DNA of 64,000 nucleotides from Toxonevra muliebris (Eukaryota > Arthropoda > Insecta > Diptera > Pallopteridae), in assembly GCA_963691655.1 (NCBI GenBank), contig OY829329.1:6710708-6774707 (forward strand), written 5' to 3'. A model generated the notes under the pieces. The model ran no database searches. It was not told the DNA's origin and was given only the letters and a program-made list of their open reading frames with translations. Positions 46,225 to 58,889 of the stretch are shown piece by piece. The translations under genes were made by a program, and so were the position numbers. The number at the start of each line of letters is the position of its first letter. Position 1 is the first letter of the stretch.

Positions 46225-46960
46225 AATAGTAATAATAATAATATTACTCAGACCGAAACTTAGACCATAATTGAGACTTAAAATAAAATTTAAACTAAAA
46301 ATCAAACAAAACTTAGAAAAAAAAATGAATTCAAATAAAAAATCTGACCAAATTTCAGTTCGAAATTCAGGTTAAAATCCAGCTAAACTCAGACGAAAAT
46401 TCAAACTAAATTCAGACTAAAAAACTGGCCAAACTTCTAACCAAAAATTAGACCAAGTCTCTGACAAAAAACGAGCTCAAAATTAAGACCAAACTTCAAA
46501 CCAAATTATGATCAAAACTCTGATTCTAACCAACAATCAGACCAACATTCAGACCGAAATTCAGATTAAAATCAAGCCAAACTCGGATAAAAATGCAAAC
46601 TATACTCAAACCAAAAATCTGCCAAATCTTCTGAGCTCTAATCAGAGCAAGACTCTGATCAAATTCAGACTGAAACATTGACAAAAATTCAAACCAAGTT
46701 CAGACTAAAAATCTAAACAAACTTCTGACCAACAATCAGACAAAAACACAGACCGAAACTCAGATTAAAATCAAGATAAGGTTAGACAAAAATGCATGCA
46801 AACCAGACTCAAACCAAAAATCTATCCAATCTTCTGACCTAAAATCAGAGTAAGTCTCTGATCAAATTCAGACTGTAACATAGACAAAAATTCAAACCAA
46901 GTTCAGACTAAAAATCTAAACAAACTTCTGACCAACAATCAGACAAAAACACAGTTTATT
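46225..46960. repeat. degenerate CAGACTAAAAATC array with ~203-bp higher-order unit
   Basis: Imperfect ~15-25 base units on the theme CAGACYAAAATTCAAACCAA. The block from 46661 is repeated nearly unchanged from 46864, giving a 203-base higher-order period that includes TTCTGACCAACAATCAGACA. Noncoding. Confidence 0.85.
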
Positions 46961-47310
46961 AAATACAAAAATAATGTCACAAATAAATTTGACTTTATAC
47001 AGATATATCAGTGCTAAAACAAAACTAAATATTTATATATTTCAATGAAATGCGGTAATAAAACATTAATGGTTTTGAAACTGTAATGAACAACAACAAA
47101 TAAAATCAACTGCCCCTGAGACTTGAGTGTATTTCACATACTTTGCTCTCAGTATTAATAAACGATGCTGAAGGTTGTTAGCTCTGAGGGTAGCTACATT
47201 TTTTAACCCTTTGAAATTAAACCCATCAAATTAAAAAAAAAAAAAACCAAATCGCACTAAAAAACCCGCTAAACCACCAAATAATTCCATTCTCCCGTTT
47301 TTCATTTCAA

Positions 47311-47545
47311 AATCCACCAAGTTGGCAACACTGCCAAAAGCACATAATTTTTTTTATTACAAACTGCAATTGTACTTAAATGAGATAGTATTAGTTGAGA
47401 GAGAAGAGATCAAGAGAGCAAGACTTTCTGGCGTTTTTTAGTTTAAAATCCATCAAGTTGGCAACACTGCCAAAAGCACACTGCAATTATACTTATATGA
47501 GAGAGTATTAGTTGAGAAAGAAGAGATCAAGAGAACAAGAAATTC
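47311..47545. repeat. ~136-bp tandem duplication
   Basis: AATCCACCAAGTTGGCAACA at 47311 recurs at 47447 and similarity runs on through GAGAAGAGATCAAGAGAGCA, with a ~24-base deletion in the second unit. It contains a GTTGGCAACACTGCC near-palindrome. Confidence 0.85.
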
Positions 47546-47634
47546 AAAGAGTAAGTTCGTTTTCTTTGATGTTATTCTTCCGAATGTGTTTTTTGCACAA
47601 AGAAAGAGAGACGAAAACCGAGTCGTTTAACATC

Positions 47635-48420
47635 TAATGCAGAGTGCCCAAAATTTTGTTATGGAAGTGTAGACACTAATACATATAAACTTTATTACAA
47701 CAGTGTTAAGATAGCCAACAATGGCTGTCTTAGCAAAGACACAAACCGCAAAATGTAAAAAAATCAATGTAAACTTAACAGAAGAAATGTTAACGAAATG
47801 TAATGTAATGTTAAGCAAAGCATACATTATTCCTTCGGTTCCTGATGACCATTTCGAGAGCTGACTAAATGAATCTATACTACTTTAGGTATCATTAGAT
47901 AGGTATTGAATATCGGTTTAATCCTGTTCGCAGGAATATCAAATATTTATTTCAGATTATTTTTAATTATATATTAAAAATTGACATTTTGTAAAGCGAG
48001 CCGGAGGAAACTGCTGGTCATATGGAGCGCTTGTACATATGTACCAGGCATGCCATGGATATCATTGGATAGGTATTGAGGAGTAGATATAAAATATCTA
48101 AAATTAATCGAGGTCTTATAGTAACGGCTGTTTGAAAATTCGTATATTGGGTGCAGTTGCGTGGAGGAAACTAATGGTCACATGTGTGCCAGACATGCCA
48201 TGGGTATCATTGGATAGGTATTGAGGAGTAGATCAATCGTGCATTTTCAAAATATTATAAACTCATACGTTAAACAACAAGAAAATCTACGCTGAAGACC
48301 AACAATGCATACGAAAGTGTTGTTGCTTTGTAATTTGGTATAGACAAAGAAGAGAAATAAGAAATACGCAGCCTATACCTAAATGCTTTTACAAAAACAA
48401 ATGTACACATCTAATGCATA
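47635..48420 (-). repeat. dispersed repeat copy 2, split by inserted DNA
   Basis: 47635-47700 and 48254-48420 together correspond, inverted and in order, to the uninterrupted copy at 8028-8245. About 550 bases lie between the two parts here and are absent from copy 1. Confidence 0.7.
47880..48236. repeat. three copies of an ATCATTGGATAGGTATTGA segment
   Basis: The phrase occurs at about 47890, 48060 and 48202. The last two also share GGAGGAAACTRVTGGTCA and GCCATGG upstream, a tandem unit of about 142 bases. This array lies within the DNA that splits the dispersed repeat. Confidence 0.8.
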
Positions 48421-49859
48421 TTTTGTCGAATAGGTAAATATTCATTTCAAAAACGCTACGATGAGAACGAGTTCAAAAAAGTAAAAACGAGTTACGTAAA
48501 CATATTTAGGAACTCGAATTAATTCAGCATCAGTTTTTTCCCGCTGGATTAATAATTTTAAGAAAATTCAGGCGAGCTGTTGAGATTTTCAACCACGTAA
48601 ATATTTGAGTTTTTCCACAATTGTGTAGAAATTTCTATAAAATTCTGGCCTAAAATAATTTTTAATAATGCTATAATTATTTCAAGCTTCCAGCTTTATT
48701 AAATTCTATTGCCAAATATGAATAAAAGCACATGATAAATATAGAGAACGAAATTTTAAATGAAACAAAACACTTACATATGCATGCGTGTGTGCGTAAA
48801 CTGTCAATGTATGAATGGTATGTACATGAAACTTTAACATAGTAACACACTCAATCACTTCATTGGTGCAGAACATTATTCAAGCACACGATAACGTTGT
48901 AATTGTAATACAATATTGCTGGATAGAGCGAAAGGACATAGCAACAACAACAGCAATCACAACAACAATAACAACGCAGAGCAACGTGACATTTTAGAAT
49001 TTGCGCGTGTATACGTTTATACATATAAATATATATATATGTATATGTGATAGGTATGTGTATGTGTGTGCACGCAAAAATCCTTTGATTGTTAACCAAA
49101 AACTAACGGCAACAAAATTCACTGTTTACAACGATAGCAACATGAACGTACCAAATAACATTCACCAACAGCAACTGGCAACCACCACTCGAGAAGCATA
49201 TAACAATGTCAATGTATAAAGGAAGCCAACAACGACAAGCAAAAAGAAAAAAAAAATCTCGAACATTTTAGAAAATTCCCAAAAGTCGCGTTAAATGCGC
49301 AATAGAGAAACACGCACACACACACACACACACAAACAACTATCGCATTAGCCTGAAGTAGCAGCAGTGGAGCAGCAACAGTAGCTGCTGCTGTAGCATT
49401 ACCAATGGCAACAACAATAACTTTCTATGTTGTATATTGATTGCCATATTTGTTGTTTGTTTATTTATGAGCTAACAACACAACTGACAAGTTGACATCA
49501 ATATATATTCTTATAAATATGCACTCACTCACACATACATGCATCCTTACTTATACACGCATATACCATACGAACATAGAAATGCAATAACAATTACTGG
49601 TGCATAAAAAGCTTAAAATTGTTGTTAATGATGATATTCATTAAGTTGGTTGCTAGTGTTACGAAATATTGAAATAAAATGATGGAAAATTTCACAATTT
49701 GAAGGATTTTCAAGCATTTCAAGGGAATTACAAAAATTGCATTGGTTTTATATCAAAAATTTAAGAGCATCCACAAAATTCGATTGAGTTTCTGATCCAA
49801 TTTTGAAAATACATATTGTGAAATGCTTGATTGAGAGCACACATTTACATTCACAACAT
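48421..49859. other. gene-free stretch
   Basis: CA run at 49313-49334, CAG/AAC low-complexity DNA at 48940-48980 and 49360-49420. No gene recognised. Confidence 0.6.
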
Positions 49860-50725
49860 TCTTCTCTTGCCCCTTGTTCGATTGTTAACGATTCTGTACT
49901 CTTTGAATGTTAAAATGTTGAAAACTACTGTACTGTTAAACTATTGTGAATGTTAAGTGAAAAATCAACCACTCTACCGTTAAACTATTATGTACTGTTT
50001 GAATATAAATTGAAAAAAACAACACTACTGTTTCTAATGTTGAAAAAAAATACTCTACTGTTTAACAATTCTGTCCTGTTTGAATGTTAAATGAAAAGCT
50101 ACTCTTCTATCTATACTGTTAAACTATTCTGAATGTTAAATGAAAAAACAACTACTCTACTGTTAAATGATTCTGTACTATTTGAATGTTAAATACATAT
50201 AAAGCCAATCTACAGTCTCTAATGTTAAACTATTCTGTACTGTTAAACTGTTCTGAATATTATAAGAAAAGAACTTCTCTACTGTTGAACAATTTTGTAC
50301 TGTTTGAAAACACTACTCTACTGTCTCTAATGTTAAACTATTCTGTACTGTTAAATGAAAAAATAACTTCTCTACTGTTAAACAATTCTGTACTGATTAA
50401 ATGTTAAATGAAAAGTCAATCAACTTTATCTAATGTTAACATTTATTCTGTACTGTTAAACTATTCTGAATGTTAAATGAAAAAAAAAATACTCTACTGT
50501 TTAACAATTCTGTCCTGTTTGAATGTTAAATGAAAAGCTACTCTTCTGTCTATACTGTTAAACAATTTTGTACTGATTAAATGTTAAATGTAAAGCTAAT
50601 CTACAGTCTCTAATGTTAAACTATTCTGTACTATTAAACTATTCTGAATATTAAATGTAAAAATAACTTCTTTACTGTTAAAGATTATGTACTGTTGAAC
50701 GATTCTGTTAATATAGGTGAAAAGA
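49860..50725. repeat. degenerate ACTCTACTGTTAAACTATTC array with ~439-bp higher-order unit
   Basis: Imperfect units of 40-50 bases combining CTACTGTTAAACTATTCTG, TACTGTTTGAATGTTAAATG and an A-run. The stretch beginning at 50051 is repeated from 50490 with few changes, including TGTCCTGTTTGAATG and ACAGTCTCTAATG. Open frames here are fragments of the repeat. Confidence 0.88.
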
Positions 50726-53097
50726 GAGCTCAAGTTTTTTATTAACGTATTAATATATAGATTAAGAGAGGTTTTAAATTGTTACCTTATTGACGGCACC
50801 AAAAAAAACTATAATTTCTCCAAAAAACTATTTGCTTATCTTACACAATAAAATGATACACTATATTTTCTTCCTTCTTTAAAAAATTCAATAAATTTAT
50901 TTCAAAAAGCAATGAGAAATGCATAAATATTCGAAGAGCAAATGAAAAGTCAAAAGTCTCGATGTCAAAGTGAAACAAGTTTGTATTTTTTATGGATTTT
51001 CTCTTCCATTTTTTGTTATTATAAATTTCTTTTTTGATGTTTTTAATGCATAAAACTCAACACGACACACACATACTACATGTGCAAACTTACTTACATA
51101 TGTAATAGTTACTTTACTTTTGTCACATTATGTCAACAAAAATGCTGAAATATCTGTTTGTCTGACTGTCTGTTCGATTCAGTTCCAACTGGCGTCGCTT
51201 GTGTGTGTCTGTCCAGTTAGTTTCTTTTAGTTTTTTTTTTATACAAAAAAATTTCTCATACGCTCTCACATATTCATACTCTGCCTTCACACCTTTTTGC
51301 TGTTTGTTGCTGATTTCTGTTCTTATTTTCAATTTTATTTTTCTATCTGGAAATATGGTCACGATCTTTGAAGTGAGAGAAGCCAACAAAATAAAAAAAA
51401 ATAAAAAAAAAATTGTAACAACTTTTTTGTGTCACAACTTTTTTGTTTTGTTTTGTTGTAGTTATTGAGTTGATGTTAGTTTGTTCAATATTCATACCGA
51501 GGAGCGCAATTTCATTGGCAATGTTGTTGACATGTACTTATGTGAGAATGTCTGTTTTTTGTTCAAACTTTTTTGCTTATTTGACTTTGACTGTTTGTCT
51601 GATAGGCAGACAGCCGTAAAGTCTATCTGGTTTTCTTGTCTACTTAATAAGCATATACATATATATATCAGTATGTACTTGTGCTCGTATGTCTGTCACA
51701 TGGTCATAACTAAAGTTTTTTTTTTTTTTTGCTCTTTTTTTCATATATCTTCCATGTTTCTAAAGTGATTTGCATGTTTGCTGTTTTTGTATTGACAATA
51801 TTCATTGGGGTTTTGCTACTACTATTAATTCTAATAGTTTTTTTTTGTTGTTGTTGCTATTCTCTTACTGCTACTGTTACTTTTGCTTCTCTGCTTGCTT
51901 CAAATGTCACTTCTGTCAGAGTATCACAAAATTTATTGATCTCATGTTTCATTATTATTGTTATCCTCTAAGTTCTTTGTGCTGCTGTTGTTGTTGTTCT
52001 CTATTGTTGCTGTTATTGCAGCGATTGTTGTCATGTGTTGTAATTGCTATGACTTGTTTTTGGTTACATTGTTGTCGTTTGCATATGATTTCATTAAAAA
52101 TTCTTAAACTTCATATGGGATTAATTGATTTTCTTTGCTTTTGTTTAAGGTTTTTTTTTTGTTTGTTTATTTGCTTCAATGAAACGAATGTCATTTGTAT
52201 GTCATATGGCCATTTTGTTGTTGGTTTTTTATTTCAAAAGCTGTTGATATTTTTTACAAAAATTATTTTATAATTGATTTGGTGTCATTGCATGAAGAGT
52301 TCGAAAAAACTTACTATTGAGAAGAAATATTACACTACTCTTCCTCCTCAATATTATTTACTTACATAAAGAGCGACTAACTTTATTTCCTCATTGATGA
52401 TAAAAAAAAAAAAATAATGAGCGCTCTTTCGTTAAATGTTTTGAGTGAATTGAACTCATTCTTCTTCGCTCCCTCTCTTCTTATTTATCGCTCACAGAAT
52501 GCATTCCTTAAAACTCTAAGCCAAAAGGCGCTCATAGTTTTTCACTCAATTAATATTTCTCACTTGAAAGTTTTTGCAATGAAAATACTCATTTTGATAA
52601 CGGTACATATAAACGTCCAAACTTTTCCCCCTACCAATGAAATCCTATACATGTGTTCGACATGTATGCTCGAGAGAGCGAAGAAGAGAGCAACAGCAGT
52701 CACCAACACACTCACCGGTATTACAAACAATCGAACTGTTATTGTTGAAATTAAATGAAATGTTATTGTTTTTTTTTCAGACTGTGCTCTCTCTCTCTCT
52801 AATTCTCTTTTATATTTACTCACTCTTCACACATACATACTGGGTGTACGTACACACATACTTGTGTGCGATCTTATATGTGGGTATACAACAATACCAA
52901 CTCTGCTCGCGTTTTCCCAGCGGGAAAATGATAAGCTCTTTTTAGACGCTGACTTGGTGCTCTCTTGGAAACTAGTAAGCTGGAAAATGTTAAGCGCAAA
53001 CATTAAGCTAACTGAAAGCGTTTCTAAGTATTCAAAAAACGCTTCCAAGGAAGCACTTTGTAAATCAAAAATGGTTAATATGAAACTAAATATCTGT
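50726..53097. other. gene-free stretch
   Basis: GTT/CTG-rich low-complexity DNA at 51840-52040 gives the Cys/Leu/Phe-rich open frames, including a 167-codon one at 51770-52273 that resembles no protein family. CT run at 52786-52800. No exon recognised. Confidence 0.55.
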
Positions 53098-53337
53098 TGC
53101 AATAAGGAATAACAGCTAAACTCAAAAGTCGAATAAAAACCTGCTGCGTATTTTTTATTATAAATCTCAAAATGCTGAAAGTTTTTGAAAATTTTGTAAA
53201 ATTTATAAGTCTCCATAGTTTTTTATTAATTAAACTCCAATAATTATTCAAGAACTTGCAATATTTTAGGTTTTATAATGAAAAATACGCAACAGGTTTT
53301 TATTCGACTTTGAGTTTAGCTGTTATTGTTTATTGCC
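53098..53337. mobile_element. foldback element, ~90-bp arms
   Basis: 53098-53190 is inverted at 53248-53337. The outer part is nearly perfect (AACAGCTAAACTCAAA, GTCGAATAAAAACCTG, GCGTATTTTT) and the inner part more diverged, leaving a loop of about 57 bases. It is noncoding and would form a ~240-nt hairpin if transcribed. No target duplication found. Confidence 0.8.
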
Positions 53338-56214
53338 ATTTGGTTTAGATACATTTTCGTGGTTCACCAAATAAATAATAATAATTACTATAGTGTACAC
53401 TTTAGTAAATACAAAAAAGGGAGGGACAGACAAGAGAAGAAAGAAAACAGTTCGAACTCCCACCTCCAATCACATATAATGTAAATGATCAATTATGTAT
53501 CCTATAAAGAAAAGGAGCTTAGTGCTGGCGGAGAAGCATTTCAAAGTAGGCAAAAAAGTACTTTAGAGCGCTTCTTTCGTGTTGAATTAATTTTTATCTC
53601 TCATAACCGTGCAGTCGGCTGCGATCAGTTGCAGAACACATCTTTACTTTAATGGTCTGAATGCTACTCCTTTACATAGAGCGTGGGTTCCCATGTTTTT
53701 TCACATTCCTCCTGCCCTCTCTTTCTTTCACTCAATGCTTAATCATACAGCATTTGGTAAAAACAATTTCCACTAATCTAAAGACTTTTAGAGAACTAAT
53801 GGGGGATTTCAGGGATAAAACACCCTCTCTCTCTCTCTCTCTCTTTCCGATTAATATTTCACCTATTGTGGTCGTTGTTTCTGGATTAAAGAACTTTTGC
53901 ATTTAAAGCTTATGTCTTTCTACTTCTACTGGCTCTATCTTGGGTACAATAGCCTTTGAGACTGAGTGCATTGGTTTAGTCCAGCCCACCTTCAGCTCTA
54001 AACTCTGAGAGTCCCCCGTTTTTCTTAACTTCTGAACCCTCTAGTGCTCGAGTTTTAATGACACGCTCAATATTGTAGAGAATAATCAATCACATTGTAC
54101 TAGAACCCATCTCCAGCCTATTCATACCCAAACCCGCCCTTTCTTCTCTCTTCCCCTACCTTAACTCTATATTTGTATAATTAGATACGAGTTTGGTAAT
54201 TAAATTAATGAAAAATTATAATTGTGCTCATATGTACATTTCTATATCTAACTACATTAAGAGATTAATCCAGCAGCTAATTGGCGACAATATCACATGA
54301 CAACTGAATTTCGCTGTAGATGAAGGTGTAGCTGCACAGGTGTGAATAATTACGGCAATGCATTGTGCTGATGATGAAATGTCATTAATGATGACAGTGT
54401 ACAGTTGAATTTGTGTGTGTGTGTGTGTGTGTATTAGTGCGCTAATGCTACGAAATTTCAATTCCTAATCAATTGACAATTTTTCAATTTGATTTGCATG
54501 CTCAACTCACTTGCTCACTAATTAAAGCGCTAACGAATATCGACGAATGAGTAAGCAAATTAATCCAATGCGACAATTCTAGAGCAATACACAAATGCAC
54601 ACACATATGTACATACAAACATACATACATGTACAAAATAGTGTTGCAGCAACACTCAACTGAACTGTCAAGAAAATGTCAAATGTCATAATAATGACAG
54701 TAATAGTGTTAAGTAATTGTAAATGAACTTTAAGGGTGTGTGCTACACTCTTGCAACTTGCAAATATCTGCTACCATTGCATGTGCTGTTTCATTATTAT
54801 AAATTGTAAACATAAATAAAAAATAAAGACGACAAAAAAGTTTTACATGCAAAAGCGCAAAGTTTAATACTAACAACAACAACAACAGCAACAAACAAAC
54901 AACCAGAAGAGCTGATGAAAATTGAAATTAATTTTATAAATTTAACGCTGACACGCCTCACGCCCTAAGTGAGAAAATTAATATATCACAAAAAAAAGAA
55001 AAAGTTATACATGCATGCAAATATGTTGAATGGCAACATGCCACATGCAACCAACTAACCACAAAGTTGTGTATGTGTGTGTGTGTGTGTGTGTGAGCAG
55101 CTGGAATAGACGGACAGACAGACTTGCCTTTAAGAAGTTAACAGCATTAAATGCTTTGAAGCGATTTGCATGACGCTGCTGTGGTGGAATGAAAAGGAAG
55201 CACTGAATGTTTATTTAGCTTGTCTTCATCAATCACTAATATTCATATGCCTGCCCCCCTTCCCTCCCCCTCCCACCCCCAACACACAAATAAACATAGA
55301 CTACATACTCTATACATAATCCCTAGTGGCAATAATTGTTGCCACATCCATTCGAGTGGTTGTGTATACAAACATACATGCATGCAAATATCAATTGTAT
55401 GGCAACGCTCAAAAGTCAATATGTAGTAAACTTAAATAAGTAAAGTACAAAGTATTTTGATTGTTATTGCAGTTGCAGTTGTTGTTGCTTTTGCTGTCAT
55501 CATCGTTACTTGCCATTGCTACTGCTATGATGGTTGCTGTTGTTGTTGTTGTTAGCGTGAAGTTGCCTTTAAGCCAGTCAACCATTTCAATCATTTCAAG
55601 CCCCAACAAGCTAGCTTCAAAAAATTCTTACTTGTTGGCCATGTTCATGCAGCAGCACACAAATATTGCCTTTTTAATTGTGCAAAAACAATTTTGTTGT
55701 TCTTTCTTGGTTGTTGTTGTTGCTGTTGGTGGTTGTTGATTGTTGCAGCAACAGCAATTTTTGTTGACATGAACTTTTATGTTCATATGTAAATATGTGT
55801 TTGAGTGTGTGTGTGTGTTCGCCTGCATTAATGCCAAGGGTGTTAATTGAAATTTAAACGAAAAGTTATGAAGAAAAAAAACGAAAAACAAAGTAGCTTA
55901 AATAAATTTTATTATTTTCTTATTATAATTTAAATAATTATTAAATTCTTTGAACAGAAATTTACAAGAGAAATTTTGAATTCTTTGATGAAAGAGAAGG
56001 AAATTTATATGAACTTTCATTGATGCCATTTTACATTACATTTTACATGCGAATCAATTTCTTCCCTCTGGGTAACAAATAACGGAGAGTTTGAAACCTG
56101 AAAAATAAATTTAGAAGAGCGCCAGAGAAAGAGAGAATATCTGCAAATCTCTCTCATCTGAGCACAAAATTTTTGAATTCCGCTTCGTTACTTACCCCCC
56201 GTTCCCACGAGCCA
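53338..56214. other. gene-free stretch with microsatellites
   Basis: CT run at 53825-53843, GT runs at 54412-54432 and 55073-55094, C-rich CCCCCTTCCCTCC at 55253-55270, GTT runs near 55470-55550 and 55690-55740. No coding exon recognised. Confidence 0.6.
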
Positions 56215-56338
56215 TAATTCATTGCATGAAATTAAAAATTTGTTGTTGTTTCTAATATAATATACAAAAATGCTGTTTGTTGGTTTTTCATTTTATATGG
56301 AAAACAACAACAAATTTTTAATTTCATGCAATGAATTA
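56215..56338. mobile_element. 124-bp foldback element with perfect 37-bp arms
   Basis: The left arm (56215-56251, TAATTCATTGCATGAAATTA and onward to GTTGTTGTTT) and right arm (56302-56338) are exact reverse complements around a 50-base loop. The ends begin with TA, so a TA target duplication, as in Tc1/mariner-type MITEs, is possible but cannot be told apart from the arm itself. A one-arm relative lies at 11722-11758. Confidence 0.85.
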
Positions 56339-56559
56339 GAACTAAAAATAATGAGAAAAAAAATAGTGTGTATTGCTTTTGAAAAATCAAAGCCAGAGAG
56401 GAAGAGGGTGGAAAGTTGGTGTAAGAACTTCTCATAACGAGCAACTTTCCTTCAAACATTGCTGAAAAATTTACTGCGTAATCAATAAAATTCTTCAAAT
56501 AAAGGCAAAATCTGTCAATATTCTCAAAAATGAAGAATAGATCAACCAAGCTTTTTCAT

Positions 56560-57065
56560 GCTTTTCGATCGCAAATTCTCAAATGAAACTAATCAATATG
56601 AAACTGAGTGCAATTCTTCAAATGATGGAGAATTCAAGAAAACTTCTTTTGAAAAAATTAAAACCAATCAAGATTCTTCAAGTGAATCCGGAACCAGTCA
56701 CATTTCTGTAGATGAAACTGAGGTTAATAAAAGTTTAAGAATAAAACTGAGCCCTATTCGGCCAAAAATGAAGAAATCAAGATATTTCCCGAAACTTATT
56801 CAGAAGAAACTAAGAACGGTCAAAATTCTTCAAACTTGATATCAATCAAAATTTTTCAAATAAATGATAAACTTCTTCTATTGAAACTGAAATTAAACAA
56901 GATTAAAAATAAACAGACTCTTTAAATGAAGAAGAAACCAAGCAAATTCTTCATATGAAACTGAGGTTAAGATTCCACAAATAAAATTAAGGCCATTTCT
57001 TCGAATAAAGGAGTAACCAATAAAATATCTTCGGATGAAACTGAGATCAATCACTCGCCTTCAAA
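56560..57065. repeat. degenerate ATTCTTCAAATGAAACTGA repeat
   Basis: About a dozen imperfect units on the theme ATTCTTCAAATGAAACTGAG. The 93-codon open frame at 56558-56839 is a translation of this array. Noncoding in all likelihood. Confidence 0.75.
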
Positions 57066-57074
57066 TAAAAGTAA

Positions 57075-57170
57075 TGCCGGATTTTCACTACGTTCAGTTC
57101 AATTAAATTTAATTCTCTCTCTCTCTTTCACTCTCTTTGACATGGAATATGACATAATGAAAACCAGGCA
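57075..57170. mobile_element. 96-bp mini-MITE B, copy 2, TAA target duplication
   Basis: Left terminus TGCCGGATTTTCACTACGTT; right terminus is the complement of TGCCTGGTTTTCATTATGTC. TAA flanks both sides (57072-57074, 57171-57173), as in copy 1 at 27869-27987. The interior holds a CT run. Confidence 0.75.
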
Positions 57171-57173
57171 TAA

Positions 57174-58889
57174 GCCATTCAAGATTCTTTAACACAAAGA
57201 GCAACACATCAAATTTCTTCAAATAAAACTGCAGTTGCTCCAAATAAAAGAGAAGAGAGAAATCACATGTCACATGCATATGTATTTCAGCGAAAATGTG
57301 AAAAGAGAGCCAACGAGTTTTGCATCTACTAGTTGTAAATAACGTATTCATATGAAGCGCTGCATACTTCAGCGAGTAATGTGTAAATGAGTTTTTTCGG
57401 CGAGAGCGTGCTCAGAGAACGAACTCGTCGACGCATTACAAGTCTCGACGAGTGCAACTACTTCGTTCACTCACTCACGCATGCTTAATTGCACATATAC
57501 ACACATACAATGAAAAATTGCAATGTGTGTGTGTGAACAATTGGCAGAATCTATAAGCAAAATATCATAAAGCATCTCTGAAATTTTCGCAGCTACGGCG
57601 AAATGCTTCGTAACATTTTATAACAACAACCAATTATTCTCACACCACAACTTCGTTTTATGCTCTCACTATCGAGAGTTTCCAAATAAGAAGAATGATC
57701 AGAGTTGTGGTCTATGCCAAAACTTAAAGAAATAATAGAGTGGTGTGGTGTATGTGAAACTGTTTGAGTCGATTCGGAAATTTTTCAATCCATCTAAATG
57801 AAATTTTATATAGAACTCTCTAGTATTTATTTTTAATCATCCAAACGTCAAAGGTCTTCCATTATTATCTCTTAAATGATTCAACTGTCACATACACGCA
57901 TTTGTAAAGCTTCTATTAAATCCGTGATGGTAATTTTCTGTTACTTCCTCATTTAAAATTAAAGCTGACAATGAAAAAATTCGATATTTCAGTTATGATA
58001 TGTAAATAAGTAAAAAAAAAAAAACATTCCATTGAATATTTTTATGAAAATTACACAATTTACATTGTCGATTATAAGCTGTAATAAATTTTGACAGTTA
58101 CATTTGCTGGTATTGCCGGATTAATTTCACAGACACATCCAAACCAACAAACTCACACACACACACACAAACACATACAATCAAAAACACACACATTGTC
58201 ATATAAGTGAATGATAGATAAAATGATGTCAGTGTAAAAGATAACAACAACAGTGTTGCAACATTTCAACATTGTATGAAAAACACATATTTATAGATTT
58301 CTTTTTATATATTTACATTAAAAACGCCGAACATAATTTGTAGCATAAAAATGAAAATTATATTTAAAATGCATTAAAAATGACAAGAGCAAAAATGCCG
58401 GCGCATTATGACGCCATTTTAATACTACACATACATGCTACATGCATACATAAATAAGTGTACAATAAAAATATTTAAATACGTCATATTCCACTTCAAC
58501 ATACTTATTTATGTACTATATATTTGTGCTTGTATATATGTATATGTTTTATGTATATTTGTGTAAATATGTTTATAATAGGCATTTTTCCATTTAAATT
58601 CATATTTTATGCTCGCTGTTTTGCTTTTCCATTTTGTGTTTACTTATTTTTTGTAAATATCTTTTTTAATACGCTTGCAGCTAAATCTGCAAAAACGTAC
58701 ATTTCTTTTTTAAATTGTATTATAAAAAGAAAATAAAAAATGAAGCATAAAATAAGTAACAATATTGTAGCTACTTACTTGAGCTATAGAAACAACGTCG
58801 AGGCTTAAAAACTTTAACTAAATTCGTGGATAAACGGGTGATGTCGAATATCAGAGCGCTGTCGTACAGTGTGTTGGTGGTGAAGTACT
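57174..58889. other. gene-free stretch
   Basis: CA run at 58155-58168, poly-A tract at 58011-58024 and AT-rich DNA. No gene recognised. Confidence 0.6.

Noticed and set aside
51770..52273. 167-codon Cys/Leu/Phe-rich open frame
   Set aside because: Produced by TTG/CTG/GTT low-complexity DNA; no family resemblance and no splice or start context that supports it.
52827..53216. 129-codon minus-strand open frame
   Set aside because: Runs into one arm of the foldback element; no recognisable domain.
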